This document shows, in pieces, positions 34,397 through 42,982 of a stretch of DNA of 64,000 nucleotides. Every line of letters starts with the position of its first letter. The stretch's first letter is position 1. The translations under genes were made by a program, and so were the position numbers. The stretch spans positions 1,426,001 through 1,490,000 of the forward strand of contig OZ241368.1 of NCBI GenBank assembly GCA_965200525.1, read 5' to 3'. Source of the stretch: JANNPJ01 sp965200525. Lineage in GTDB: Bacteria > Actinomycetota > Actinomycetes > Actinomycetales > Kineosporiaceae. The notes beneath the pieces are model-generated. The model was not told where the DNA came from. It searched no databases and was given only the letters and a program-made list of their open reading frames with translations.

Positions 34397-34911
34397 CCTT
34401 CGGAACCCTGGTCAGCCGGTCGGGAGACGGCCATCGCCGCCACCAGGGCGGCCAGCAGCAACACCGACAGCAACTCGAAAGGCAGCACCCAGCCGCCGAA
34501 CACGGCCGATCCGATCGCCGAGGCCGACCCCCGGTCGCGGTCCACCTGCAGGGTGTCGTCACCGAAGGCGTACATCAGGGTGCCGCCGAGCACACCGGCC
34601 AGGCCGAGGCCACCCAGGGCCGCGGCGACCCGCTGGCCGGCCGGGGCGTCGAGCCGGCGACTGGCCTGGTCGGGCAGCTGGGTCACCATCAGGGTGAAGA
34701 TCACCAGGACGACGACCGCGCCGACGTAGACCAGCAGCTGGACCAGGGCCACGATCTCGGCCCCGAGGACCAGGTAGACCCCGGCCAGGCTGCCCAGGCA
34801 GACCACCAGCCAGAGGGCGCAGTGCAGCACCTTCGGGCTGGTCACGGCGAGCAGGCCGGACCCACCGGCGAGCACGGCCAGGCCGATGAAGACCACCTCG
34901 AGGCCGCTCAC
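34393..34911 (-). CDS. nuoJ: NADH-quinone oxidoreductase-like subunit J
   Basis: 172 aa, five membrane helices, with the helix-3 region ALVQLLVYVGAVVVLVIFTL that contains the pi-bulge in complex I. It follows nuoI by 30 bp. Confidence 0.93.
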   Translation of the reverse strand: MSGLEVVFIGLAVLAGGSGLLAVTSPKVLHCALWLVVCLGSLAGVYLVLGAEIVALVQLLVYVGAVVVLVIFTLMVTQLPDQASRRLDAPAGQRVAAALGGLGLAGVLGGTLMYAFGDDTLQVDRDRGSASAIGSAVFGGWVLPFELLSVLLLAALVAAMAVSRPADQGSEG

Positions 34912-34941
34912 GGAGCGCTCTTCCGGACGGCGGCCCGCGGC

Positions 34942-35574
34942 TCACTCACCGTTGGCCGCTTCGTGGGCGGCGATCGCCTTCTCGGCGGCGGCCCGGGCCA
35001 CCGTGACCTCTTTGGCCTCGGCCGCCCGGGCGTCGTTCAGCGGGGGCGGCGGCACGCTGGCCATCCAGCCCTCCAGCCGGTCGCTCTCGTGCAGCAGGTT
35101 GCGAATGTCGAACTCGGCGTACTCGAACTCCGGGCTCCAGAACAGCGCGTCGAACGGGCAGACCTCGATGCAGATCCCGCAGTACATGCAGAGCGAGAAG
35201 TCGATCGCGAACCGGTCGAGCATGTTCTTCTGCCGGGCCCGGCCGCCGGGCTCGGCGGCCGGTACCTCTTCCTTGTGCGACTCGATGTAGATGCACCAGT
35301 CCGGGCACTCCCGGGCGCACAGCATGCAGCTCGTGCAGTTCTCGGCCAGCAGCGCGATCACGCCCCGGCTGCGCGGCGGCAGGTCGGGCTTAATGTCCGG
35401 GTACTCGGAGGTGTGCGAGGGGCGCAGCAGGGCCCGGGCGGTGGTGGCCAGTCCGGTGGCCAGCCCCCGGCCCGCACCGTGGCCCGCTCCGTGCCCGTGG
35501 GCCCCGTGGTCGCCGTGCTGGTGACCATGAGACGGGTCGCCCGACACACCCTGCGCTGAAGTCACGGGCTGCAT
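34942..35574 (-). CDS. nuoI: NADH-quinone oxidoreductase-like subunit I with a His-rich N terminus
   Basis: 210 aa from ATG 35574. Two [4Fe-4S] motifs: CTSCMLCARECP and CMYCGICIEVCP. Seven histidines fall within residues 16-32 (SHGHQHGDHGAHGHGAGH), an addition not usual in NuoI. The C-terminal 60 residues (Glu/Ala-rich) are also extra. It is first of the downstream nuo block; its normal upstream neighbour nuoH is 20.7 kb away, so its own promoter must lie in 35575-35780 or further up. Confidence 0.93.
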   Translation of the reverse strand: MQPVTSAQGVSGDPSHGHQHGDHGAHGHGAGHGAGRGLATGLATTARALLRPSHTSEYPDIKPDLPPRSRGVIALLAENCTSCMLCARECPDWCIYIESHKEEVPAAEPGGRARQKNMLDRFAIDFSLCMYCGICIEVCPFDALFWSPEFEYAEFDIRNLLHESDRLEGWMASVPPPPLNDARAAEAKEVTVARAAAEKAIAAHEAANGE

Positions 35575-35781
35575 CTTGCCGTGCCCGGAGGTGCTATGGC
35601 GACGTGGCACCCGGATAAGGCCGGCTCCGTCGTCGGGCGGCGACCCCTTTCGAGCCGGGTGGCCGGGGCCCGGCTGTGCCGTAACCTGGCCGAACAGGGG
35701 CGAGACGAGCGCACCGCGTCCGGGATCGGCCAGTCGGCCGGCCGAGCGGTGCGTCTTCCGCTCCGAGTGAGGCGGTACCCG

Positions 35782-36048
35782 GTGGAACCGGAGGCAATCA
35801 GCGAGGGCACCCCCCTCAGGAACCAGTACCGGACGGTGTCGGGCTACCAGATGGACGAGCGCCGGCTGGCCCTGCGCGGCGGGATCTACGACGGCCGGTC
35901 CTGGACCGGCGTGGTCGCGGTGGGCAAGCGGGTGTTCTGCGGCGGCGACGATGCCTGGTCGACCGACGGCATGTACCTGGTCACCGACGAGGTCGGCACC
36001 GACGCCGACGGCGAGCCGGTGAACATCGCCGTCCCGGCCTTCGCCTGA
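35782..36048 (+). CDS. Small conserved-looking hypothetical protein
   Basis: 88 aa from a GTG at 35782. It contains RLALRGGIYDGRSWTGVVAV, GKRVFCGGDDAWSTDGMYLV and ends NIAVPAFA. Composition and a well-formed beta-rich pattern suggest a genuine small protein, though I do not recognise a family with certainty. The frame is open back to 35581. It lies at the edge of the segment that separates the nuo halves. Confidence 0.5.
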   Translation: MEPEAISEGTPLRNQYRTVSGYQMDERRLALRGGIYDGRSWTGVVAVGKRVFCGGDDAWSTDGMYLVTDEVGTDADGEPVNIAVPAFA

Positions 36049-36085
36049 TTCCCTGACCGTGGGCCTCCGAGGCCCTGAGGCCCGG

Positions 36086-38209
36086 TCAGGGCCGGCCGAG
36101 GCGGTCGAGCAGCCAGCTGAGGATCTCGGCCTCGTAGGCCAGGTGAGCCAGCTGCCCGCTCGGGCCGACGTGGGCTCCGGCCCCGAGCTCGACCCGGAAC
36201 AGCAGCTGGGCCGGGTCCGGGCCGGCGGTGGCCCGGAGCCGGGCCACCCACTTGGCCGGCTCGTGAACCAGCACCCGGGGGTCGTGCACGGCCCCGGTGA
36301 CCAGCAGGTCCGGCCTGGGCCCGAGCGGCGGGCGGTCGTAGGGCGAGTAGGCCAGCATCGCGGCGAAGTCGCCGGCGTCGGCCGGGTCACCCCACTCGTC
36401 CCACTCGTTGACCGTCAGCGGAATGCTCGGATCGGACATCGTGGTGACGACGTCGACGAACGGCACCTCGGCCACCACCGCCCGCCACCGGTCCGGGGCC
36501 TGGGAGAACACCGCCGCCTGGAGCAGGCCGCCGGCCGACAGCCCCCGTGAGGCGACCCGGTCGCTGTCCATCCAGCCGCCCTCGACCAGCCGGTCGCGGG
36601 CGGTGACGAAGTCGTCGAAGGTGTGCTGCTTGGCCCGGAGCCGGCCGTCCTGCCACCAGCCCCGGCCCCGCTCGCCCCCGCCGCGCACGTGCGCCACGGC
36701 GTAGACCAGCCCGCGGTCGAGCAGGCTCAGCGTGGTGACGTCGAAAGCCGGCCACTCGCAAGCCTCGTAGGCGCCGTAACCGTGCAGCAGGCCCGGACTC
36801 CGGCCGTCCGGGACCATCCCCGCCGGGTGGGCCACCGTGACCGGGACCGGGACGCCGCCGTCCCCGGTCGCCTCGATCCGGGTGGTGGCGTACCGGCTCA
36901 GGTCGGCGCCCGGCACCTCGGTGCGCTTGCGGACCTGCCGCGCGCCGGTGGCCAGGTCGACCTCGATCCAGGCCGGCGGCGTCACCAGGTTCTGCTCGAC
37001 GACGATCACCGAACCGGCCTCGTACTCCTCGGCCCGCCAGAGCTGGACCTGCCCGAACGGAACCCCGCTGTGGATCTCCGAGCTCCCGGAGCCGTGTCGA
37101 GGCAGCACCCGCAGCACCGGCTCGACGTCCCGGCGCACCTCGAGCAGCACGTGGCCGGCCAGCACCGTGGCCGACACCAGCCGCTCGGCGGCACCGGCCA
37201 CCGCCCGGGTGCCCACCGGCAGCCACGACGAACGGTCGCCCGCCCCACCGGCCGGCGGCACCGGAGCCCGCATCAGCCGGAACTCCGGGGCCTCGAAATC
37301 GGTCACCACCAGCACCTCGTCGTGCGGCCCGGAGCCGGCCCAGCCGCCGGGCAGCAGCTCCACCCGGTACTCGACCCCGGCCTCGCGGCCACAGACCAGC
37401 CGCGGCTCCTCGTCCGGTCGGCCGGCGCTGATCAGGCGGACCTCGCTGGTGTCCCGGCTCTGGGCCGTGATCACCACCCAACTGCCGTCCCGGGACGCCG
37501 TCACCTCGACCTCGAAGCGCTGGTCCGGCTCGCGGAGCACCTCGACGTCGTCCTCGGCGGCGGTTCCGAGCACGTGCCGCAGCACCCGGTGGGGCCGGTG
37601 GACCTCGTCGGTCACGGTGTAGAAGAACGAGCCCGAATCGGCGCTCCAGGCCCCGGTGTAACAGGTGCCCGGGACGACGTCCGGCCGGTCAGCGCCGGTG
37701 GCCGGATCGCGGAACCGCAGCTCGTACTGCTCGCTGCCGGTGAGGTCGACCGAGTAGGCCAGCAGCCGCCCGTCCGGGCTCGGCTCGATCAGCCCGACCT
37801 CCAGGTAGGTCCGCCCCGCGGCCAGCTGGTTCGGATCGAGGACGAGCAGGTCCGGTTCCGAATGCGTGTCGGTGCGATAAATCCTTTCGTACTCCTCGCC
37901 TTCAGCCCGAACGGTGTAGTAGACAAGGCCCCCACGACGCCACCTGACTGACTGATCAGTCAGAGGGAGACGTTTGGCCAGCTCACCAGCCAGACCGAGC
38001 CTCAGGGAGCCGAGATGCGCAGTCGCAGAGTCGTAATGAGCGCGCTCGGCGCCCAGCTGGGCGAGCACCTCCGGCTCCCCCGCCGCCGACAGCCACGCAT
38101 AGTCATCGACTCGTTCCACACCGTGAGCAGAACGGACGACAGGACGACGGGCGGCGATCGGCGCGGGCACCGGGACCAGGCCCGCCGACGAGGCGGCTTC
38201 TTCGCTCAT
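36086..38209 (-). CDS. S9A prolyl oligopeptidase / oligopeptidase B
   Basis: 707 aa. An N-terminal beta-propeller (about 70-420) precedes an alpha/beta hydrolase domain. The nucleophile Ser lies in RGLSAGGLL, where the common GGSAGG appears as GLSAGG. The Asp candidate is in GAVHDPRVL and the His in GAGAHVGPSG. Acidic residues near the active site would favour the basic-residue specificity of oligopeptidase B. No signal peptide, so cytoplasmic. Its 5' end overlaps that of the divergent transporter gene; a GTG at 38170 is an alternative start but still overlaps. Confidence 0.9.
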   Translation of the reverse strand: MSEEAASSAGLVPVPAPIAARRPVVRSAHGVERVDDYAWLSAAGEPEVLAQLGAERAHYDSATAHLGSLRLGLAGELAKRLPLTDQSVRWRRGGLVYYTVRAEGEEYERIYRTDTHSEPDLLVLDPNQLAAGRTYLEVGLIEPSPDGRLLAYSVDLTGSEQYELRFRDPATGADRPDVVPGTCYTGAWSADSGSFFYTVTDEVHRPHRVLRHVLGTAAEDDVEVLREPDQRFEVEVTASRDGSWVVITAQSRDTSEVRLISAGRPDEEPRLVCGREAGVEYRVELLPGGWAGSGPHDEVLVVTDFEAPEFRLMRAPVPPAGGAGDRSSWLPVGTRAVAGAAERLVSATVLAGHVLLEVRRDVEPVLRVLPRHGSGSSEIHSGVPFGQVQLWRAEEYEAGSVIVVEQNLVTPPAWIEVDLATGARQVRKRTEVPGADLSRYATTRIEATGDGGVPVPVTVAHPAGMVPDGRSPGLLHGYGAYEACEWPAFDVTTLSLLDRGLVYAVAHVRGGGERGRGWWQDGRLRAKQHTFDDFVTARDRLVEGGWMDSDRVASRGLSAGGLLQAAVFSQAPDRWRAVVAEVPFVDVVTTMSDPSIPLTVNEWDEWGDPADAGDFAAMLAYSPYDRPPLGPRPDLLVTGAVHDPRVLVHEPAKWVARLRATAGPDPAQLLFRVELGAGAHVGPSGQLAHLAYEAEILSWLLDRLGRP
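37948..37963. promoter_or_regulatory. Operator-like 16-bp palindrome within the peptidase gene
   Basis: ctgactga/tcagtcag, a perfect palindrome typical of TetR-type sites. It lies inside the peptidase coding sequence, 160-175 bp upstream of the divergent transporter operon start. Regulatory role is inferred only from form and place. Confidence 0.35.
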
Positions 38210-40039
38210 CGCCGCACGGTAGTCCCTCTGGGCGCCGTCCTGACCGTGCTCGTGGCCTCGATCGCCGGGCCCGCCCGGGCCGCCGACACCCCCACCCCGG
38301 CCGCGGGCAAGAGCAAGGTCACCTTCACCGTCGGCACCCTGCAGGACGTCGACTCGCTGAACCCGTTCACCGGGATCGTGGCCTCGGCCTACGAGATCTG
38401 GCAGACCATGTACGACACCCTGACCAACACCTCGGCCCAGGACTTCTCCCCGGTCCCGGCCCTGGCCACCCGCTGGACCACCTCGCCCGACGGCCTGACC
38501 TGGACCTACACGATCCGGTCGGGGGTCAAGTGGTCGGACGGCGTCCCGCTGACCGCGGCCGACGTCGCCTACACCTTCAACCGGGTGATGAAGGGGACCT
38601 ACGAGCAGACCAACTACGGCAGCTACGTCGCCAACATCACCAGCGTCACCGCGCCCGACGCGACCACCGTGATCATGAGGACCAAGGCCCCGAGCCCGAT
38701 CATGACCCGGCTGTCGATCTCCATCCTGCCCGAGCACATCTGGTCGAAAGTCAGCACGGCCCAGGTGAAGTCGTACAAGAACGAGGTCGGCGCGGTCGGC
38801 TCCGGGCCGTTCGTGCTGGCCGAGCGCAAGACCGGGCAGTACGTCCGGCTGACCGCCAACAAGAACTACTGGGGTGGCGCCCCGAAGATCGACGAGCTGG
38901 TCTACCGGGTCTACGGCAACCCGGACGCGCTGGCCCAGGCCCTGAAGAAGGGCGAGGTCGACTTCGCCGACGGGCTGGACTCCGACGTCTGGCAGTCGCT
39001 GCAGAACACCCCGGGGATCAAGGCCTACGCCGGCACCTACTTCGGGTTCGACGAGCTCGCCTTCAACGGCGGGGCCGCGCTGGCCGACGGCACCGCGATC
39101 GGCAACGGCAACGCCGCCCTCAAGAACAAGCGGGTGCGCCAGGCCCTGAACTACGCGATCGACCGCAAGACCATCGTGCAGCGCGTCCTGGACGGCCAGG
39201 GCGCGGTCGGCGACTCGATCATCCCGCCGGTCTACGCGAGCCTGCACTACACCCCGCCCGCGCCCTACACCTTCGACCTGGCCGAGGCCGACCAGTTGCT
39301 GACCGCGGCCGGCTACCGGAAGGGGGCCGACGGCAAGCGGACGACGCCGGCCGGCAAACCGCTGACCCTGAGGTTGCTGGCCCGGCAGGAGTCCAACCCG
39401 TCACAGCAGGCCTCCCGGCTCATCCAGGGCTGGTTCCAGCAGCTCGGCATCACGATCAAGCTCGACGTGATCTCCGAGGACACCATGACCGAGCGGATCG
39501 GCCAGGGCAACTACGACATGTTCGAGTGGGGCTGGGTGGTCGAACCCGACCCGGACTACCAGCTGTCGACCTTCACCTGCGACAAGCGCTCGTACAAGGA
39601 CGCCGGCCAGGTGTACGCCAACCTGTCGGACTCGTTCTACTGCAACCCGGCCTACGACAAGCTCTACGCCCAGCAGGCCCGGCAGATCGATCCGGCCCAG
39701 CGGGCGGCCACGGTGAAGACGATGGAGCAGATGCTCTACGACGACGCCCCCTACGCCGTCCTCTACACCTACGACGACCTGCAGGCCTACTCGACCAAGT
39801 TCACCGGCTTCGTGCCCCAGACCCCGCCGAACGGGGTGCTGCTGTTCCAGTACGGCGCCTGGAGCTACCTCAACATCGCTCCGGTCACGGCCGCCGGCGG
39901 GAAGTCCGACGACGGCGGGGGCGGCGCCGGCCTCATCGTCACCGGCGGGATCATCGCCGTGCTGGGCGCGGCCGGCGTCCTGTTCGCGCTGTACCGCAGC
40001 CGGCGCCGCTCCGGCGACGGCGCGATGGACGTCGAGTAG
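38123..40039 (+). CDS. Peptide/nickel-type ABC transporter substrate-binding protein with C-terminal membrane anchor
   Basis: 638 aa (SBP family 5). A basic N terminus (GRRGGFFAHRR) and signal-like helix VVPLGAVLTVLVASIAGPARA end at an AxA site, with no lipobox Cys. The SBP_bac_5 body follows (LNPFTGIVASAYEIWQTMYD, WTYTIRSGVKWSDGVPLTA). After a Gly-rich linker (GGKSDDGGGGAG) comes a transmembrane helix (GLIVTGGIIAVLGAAGVLFA) with a positive tail (RSRRRSG). It is therefore probably tethered to the membrane by its C terminus. GTG at 38123 is the last in-frame start before the signal helix and overlaps the divergent peptidase gene by 87 bp. First gene of a five-gene transporter operon. Confidence 0.88.
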   Translation: MSRTDDRTTGGDRRGHRDQARRRGGFFAHRRTVVPLGAVLTVLVASIAGPARAADTPTPAAGKSKVTFTVGTLQDVDSLNPFTGIVASAYEIWQTMYDTLTNTSAQDFSPVPALATRWTTSPDGLTWTYTIRSGVKWSDGVPLTAADVAYTFNRVMKGTYEQTNYGSYVANITSVTAPDATTVIMRTKAPSPIMTRLSISILPEHIWSKVSTAQVKSYKNEVGAVGSGPFVLAERKTGQYVRLTANKNYWGGAPKIDELVYRVYGNPDALAQALKKGEVDFADGLDSDVWQSLQNTPGIKAYAGTYFGFDELAFNGGAALADGTAIGNGNAALKNKRVRQALNYAIDRKTIVQRVLDGQGAVGDSIIPPVYASLHYTPPAPYTFDLAEADQLLTAAGYRKGADGKRTTPAGKPLTLRLLARQESNPSQQASRLIQGWFQQLGITIKLDVISEDTMTERIGQGNYDMFEWGWVVEPDPDYQLSTFTCDKRSYKDAGQVYANLSDSFYCNPAYDKLYAQQARQIDPAQRAATVKTMEQMLYDDAPYAVLYTYDDLQAYSTKFTGFVPQTPPNGVLLFQYGAWSYLNIAPVTAAGGKSDDGGGGAGLIVTGGIIAVLGAAGVLFALYRSRRRSGDGAMDVE

Positions 40040-40053
40040 AGCGGCGCCGACCG

Positions 40054-41091
40054 ATGGCGACCCCGGCCACACCGGCGACCACGCTCCCGGTGTCGGCACC
40101 GCGCCGGCCGCGCCTGAACCCCGGCCTGCTGCGGTACTTCCGCCGCCGGCTGCTGGCCGCGGCGGGCACCGTGGTCTTCGTCGTGGTGGTGAACTTCTTC
40201 CTGTTCCGGCTGCTGCCGGGCGATCCGGTCGGGCTCTACAACCGCGGCCGGAACGTGCCCGCGGCTCAGCTGATCGCCCTGCGCCAGGAGCTGGACCGGC
40301 CGATCTGGGAGCAGTTCTTCAGCTACGTCCGCAACCCGTTCAGCAGCGCGATCGACTCGGCCCAGTTCAGCCGGCCGGTCTGGGCGGTGATCGGGGACCG
40401 GGTCTGGCCGACCCTGTTGCTGCTCGGCGTCTCGACCGCGCTGGCCACGCTGATCGGCATCCGGATCGGCATCCGGGCCGGCTGGTCGAGGGGCAGCCGG
40501 TTCGACCGGACGGCCACCACGACCACACTGATCTTCTACGCCATGCCCGAGTTCTGGCTGGGCATGCTGCTGCTGATCGGGCTCGGCGTCGGGGTCGGCC
40601 CGCTGCCCGGCATCTTCCCCGTGGGCGGGATCAGCTCGCCCGGGATCGACCAGTCCTCGGTGGCCGGCTGGGTCGACGTCGGCCGGCACCTGTTCCTGCC
40701 CGCGCTCACCCTGACCCTGGCCTACCTGGCCGAGTACGCCCTGGTGATGCGGGCCACCCTGCTCGACGAGGTGGGCGAGGACTACCTGAACACGGCCCGG
40801 GCCAAGGGCCTGATGGACAAGCTGGTCCGGCGTCGGCACGCCGTCCCCAATGCGCTGTTGCCGACCACCACGCTGGTGCTGATGAACCTCGGCTTCGTGG
40901 TCAGCGGGGCGATCACGGTCGAGACGGTGTTCAGCTGGCCCGGCCTCGGCCAGCTCTCGTACCAGGCCCTGCGCGGGCCGGACGTGGCCCTGCTGCAGGC
41001 CATCTTCTTGCTCTTCTCGCTGTCGGTGGTGGCCTTCAACCTGATCGCCGACCTGCTGGTCGCCCTCCTCGACCCGCGGATCCAGACGTGA
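40054..41091 (+). CDS. Dipeptide-type ABC transporter permease (DppB-like)
   Basis: 345 aa. Six membrane helices, first helix VVFVVVVNFFLFRLLPGDP and the EAA-type loop EDYLNTARAKGLMDKLV (consensus EAA-x3-G). ATG at 40054 was chosen; the frame is open upstream inside the SBP gene. Overlaps the next permease (GTGA). Confidence 0.92.
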   Translation: MATPATPATTLPVSAPRRPRLNPGLLRYFRRRLLAAAGTVVFVVVVNFFLFRLLPGDPVGLYNRGRNVPAAQLIALRQELDRPIWEQFFSYVRNPFSSAIDSAQFSRPVWAVIGDRVWPTLLLLGVSTALATLIGIRIGIRAGWSRGSRFDRTATTTTLIFYAMPEFWLGMLLLIGLGVGVGPLPGIFPVGGISSPGIDQSSVAGWVDVGRHLFLPALTLTLAYLAEYALVMRATLLDEVGEDYLNTARAKGLMDKLVRRRHAVPNALLPTTTLVLMNLGFVVSGAITVETVFSWPGLGQLSYQALRGPDVALLQAIFLLFSLSVVAFNLIADLLVALLDPRIQT

Positions 41092-41939
41092 GCACCTGGG
41101 CGAGCTTCCGACGGGAGCGGGCCGGCCTGGTCGGGCTGATCGTGCTGGCCGGCTTCGTGCTGCTCGCCCTGCTGGCCACGGTCCTGGTCAGCGACAACGC
41201 GACCGACCTGACCGCGAATGTGATCAACCCCGAACTGGCCCCGCCGTCCGGGCACTTCCTGCTCGGCACCGACGAGAACGGCCGGTCGGTGCTGGCCCTG
41301 GTGGTCAAGGGCAGCCAGGTCTCGCTGATCGTCGGGCTGGCCGCCACCGCGATCTCGATCACCATCGGCACGCTGGTCGGCATCTGCTCCGGCCACTTCC
41401 GCAACTGGTTCGGCGCCCTGCTGGAGCGGCTCACCGACTGGTTCCTGGTGATCCCGTTCCTGCCGCTGGCGATCGTGCTGGCCACCGTGCTCGGGCACAG
41501 CCTGCTGAACGTGATCGCGGTGATCGGGGTGACGTCGTGGCCCGGCACCGCCCGGCTGGTGCGGGCCCAGACCCTGACCGTCGAGGCCCGGCCGTTCGTC
41601 GAGCGGGCCCGGGCCCTGGGCGGCGGCGACTGGCACGTGATGACCCGGCACGTGCTGCCCAACGTGCTGCCCCTGGTGATGGCCAACACCACGCTGACCG
41701 TGGCGGTGGCCATCCTCTCCGAGACCACCCTGTCGTTCCTCGGCCTGGGCGACCCGTTCGCGATCTCCTGGGGCTCGATGCTGGACGGCGCGTTCGTCTC
41801 CGGCGCGATCAGCCGCGGGGCCTGGTGGTACCTGCTGCCGCCCGGCCTCTGCGTGGTCGCCGTGGTGCTGGCCTTCACCCTGATCGGCAGAACCCTCGAA
41901 TCGGTGCTCAACCCGCGGTTGCGGGGCCTCGATGGCTGA
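41088..41939 (+). CDS. Dipeptide-type ABC transporter permease (DppC-like)
   Basis: 283 aa. FLLGTDENGRSVLALVVKGS near the N terminus and the EAA loop VEARPFVERARALGGGDWHV identify the DppC/OppC partner. Five or six helices. The start overlaps the DppB stop, and the end overlaps the DppD start by 8 nt. Confidence 0.92.
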   Translation: MSTWASFRRERAGLVGLIVLAGFVLLALLATVLVSDNATDLTANVINPELAPPSGHFLLGTDENGRSVLALVVKGSQVSLIVGLAATAISITIGTLVGICSGHFRNWFGALLERLTDWFLVIPFLPLAIVLATVLGHSLLNVIAVIGVTSWPGTARLVRAQTLTVEARPFVERARALGGGDWHVMTRHVLPNVLPLVMANTTLTVAVAILSETTLSFLGLGDPFAISWGSMLDGAFVSGAISRGAWWYLLPPGLCVVAVVLAFTLIGRTLESVLNPRLRGLDG

Positions 41940-42948
41940 GACCAGCACCGGGACCACCACCCGGAGCGGCGAGCCGCTGCTGCGGATCGAGGACCTGCAC
42001 GTCACCTACCCCACCCCGGCCGGCCCGGTGCCGGCCGTGCGCGGCGTCGACCTCACGGTCGAGGCCGGCACCGTGGTCGGGCTGGCCGGCGAGTCCGGCT
42101 GCGGCAAGTCGACCCTGGCCGGGACCGTGCTCCGGATGCAGCCGGCCTCGGCCCAGGTGTCGGGCCGGGTGCTGCTGGACGGCGAGGACGTGCTGACCAT
42201 GCGTTGGGGCCGGCTGCGGGCGGTCCGCTGGGCCGAGGCCTCGGTGGTCTTCCAGGGCGCGCTGCACTCGCTCAACCCGGTGCAGCGGATCGGCCGGCAG
42301 ATCGCCGAGCCGATCCTGCTGCACGAGCCCGGGGTGAGTGCCCGGACCGCCGCCCGGCGCACCGGGGAACTGCTGGAACGGGTCGGGCTGCCGGCCACCC
42401 GGGCCCAGGCCTACCCGCACCAGCTCTCCGGCGGGCAGCGGCAACGGGTGATGATCGCGATGGCCCTGGCCTGCTCGCCGAAGTTGGTGGTGGCCGACGA
42501 GCCGACCACCGCGCTCGACGTCATGGTCCAGGCCCAGGTGCTCGACCTGCTCACCGGCCTGGTCCGCGACCTCGACCTGGGCCTGCTGCTGATCAGCCAC
42601 GACCTGTCGGTGCTGGGCACCACCTGCGACCGGGTGGCGGTGATGTACGCCGGCCGGATCGTCGAGCAGGCGCCCGCCCGGGCGGTGTTCTCCGACGCCC
42701 GCCACCCCTACGGCCGGGCCCTGGCCGACGCCTTCCCGACGGTCGGCGATCCGGCCTCCCGGCGGGCCCCCCGCGGCCTGGCCGGTGACCCGCCCGACCC
42801 CGGTGACCTCCCCGGAGGCTGTTCCTTCCACCCCCGCTGCGCCTCGGCGGTCGACGACTGCCGGACCCACGACCCGCGGATCCGCCCGGCCGGGCCCGAC
42901 CGGGCCGCCGCCTGCCTGCGGGTGGCCGAGGGCGGCTCCTGGTGCTGA
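41932..42948 (+). CDS. Dipeptide-type ABC transporter ATPase (DppD-like)
   Basis: 338 aa. Walker A GESGCGKSTLAG, signature LSGGQRQRVMIAMAL, Walker B LVVADEPTTALDV, H loop LISHDLSVLG. The C-terminal oligopeptide-transporter domain has the cysteine pattern CSFHPRCASAVDDC...ACL, which in some homologues binds an Fe-S cluster or zinc. Confidence 0.93.
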   Translation: MAETSTGTTTRSGEPLLRIEDLHVTYPTPAGPVPAVRGVDLTVEAGTVVGLAGESGCGKSTLAGTVLRMQPASAQVSGRVLLDGEDVLTMRWGRLRAVRWAEASVVFQGALHSLNPVQRIGRQIAEPILLHEPGVSARTAARRTGELLERVGLPATRAQAYPHQLSGGQRQRVMIAMALACSPKLVVADEPTTALDVMVQAQVLDLLTGLVRDLDLGLLLISHDLSVLGTTCDRVAVMYAGRIVEQAPARAVFSDARHPYGRALADAFPTVGDPASRRAPRGLAGDPPDPGDLPGGCSFHPRCASAVDDCRTHDPRIRPAGPDRAAACLRVAEGGSWC

Positions 42949-42982
42949 CCGATCCCGGGCCGGCCGATCCGGAGGTTCAGCC

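Noticed and set aside
36086..39247. A single minus-strand frame of over 1000 codons covering the peptidase and part of the transporter gene
   Set aside because: Only the part from 38209 down has peptidase homology. The upstream part is the antisense of the SBP gene, kept open by high GC.
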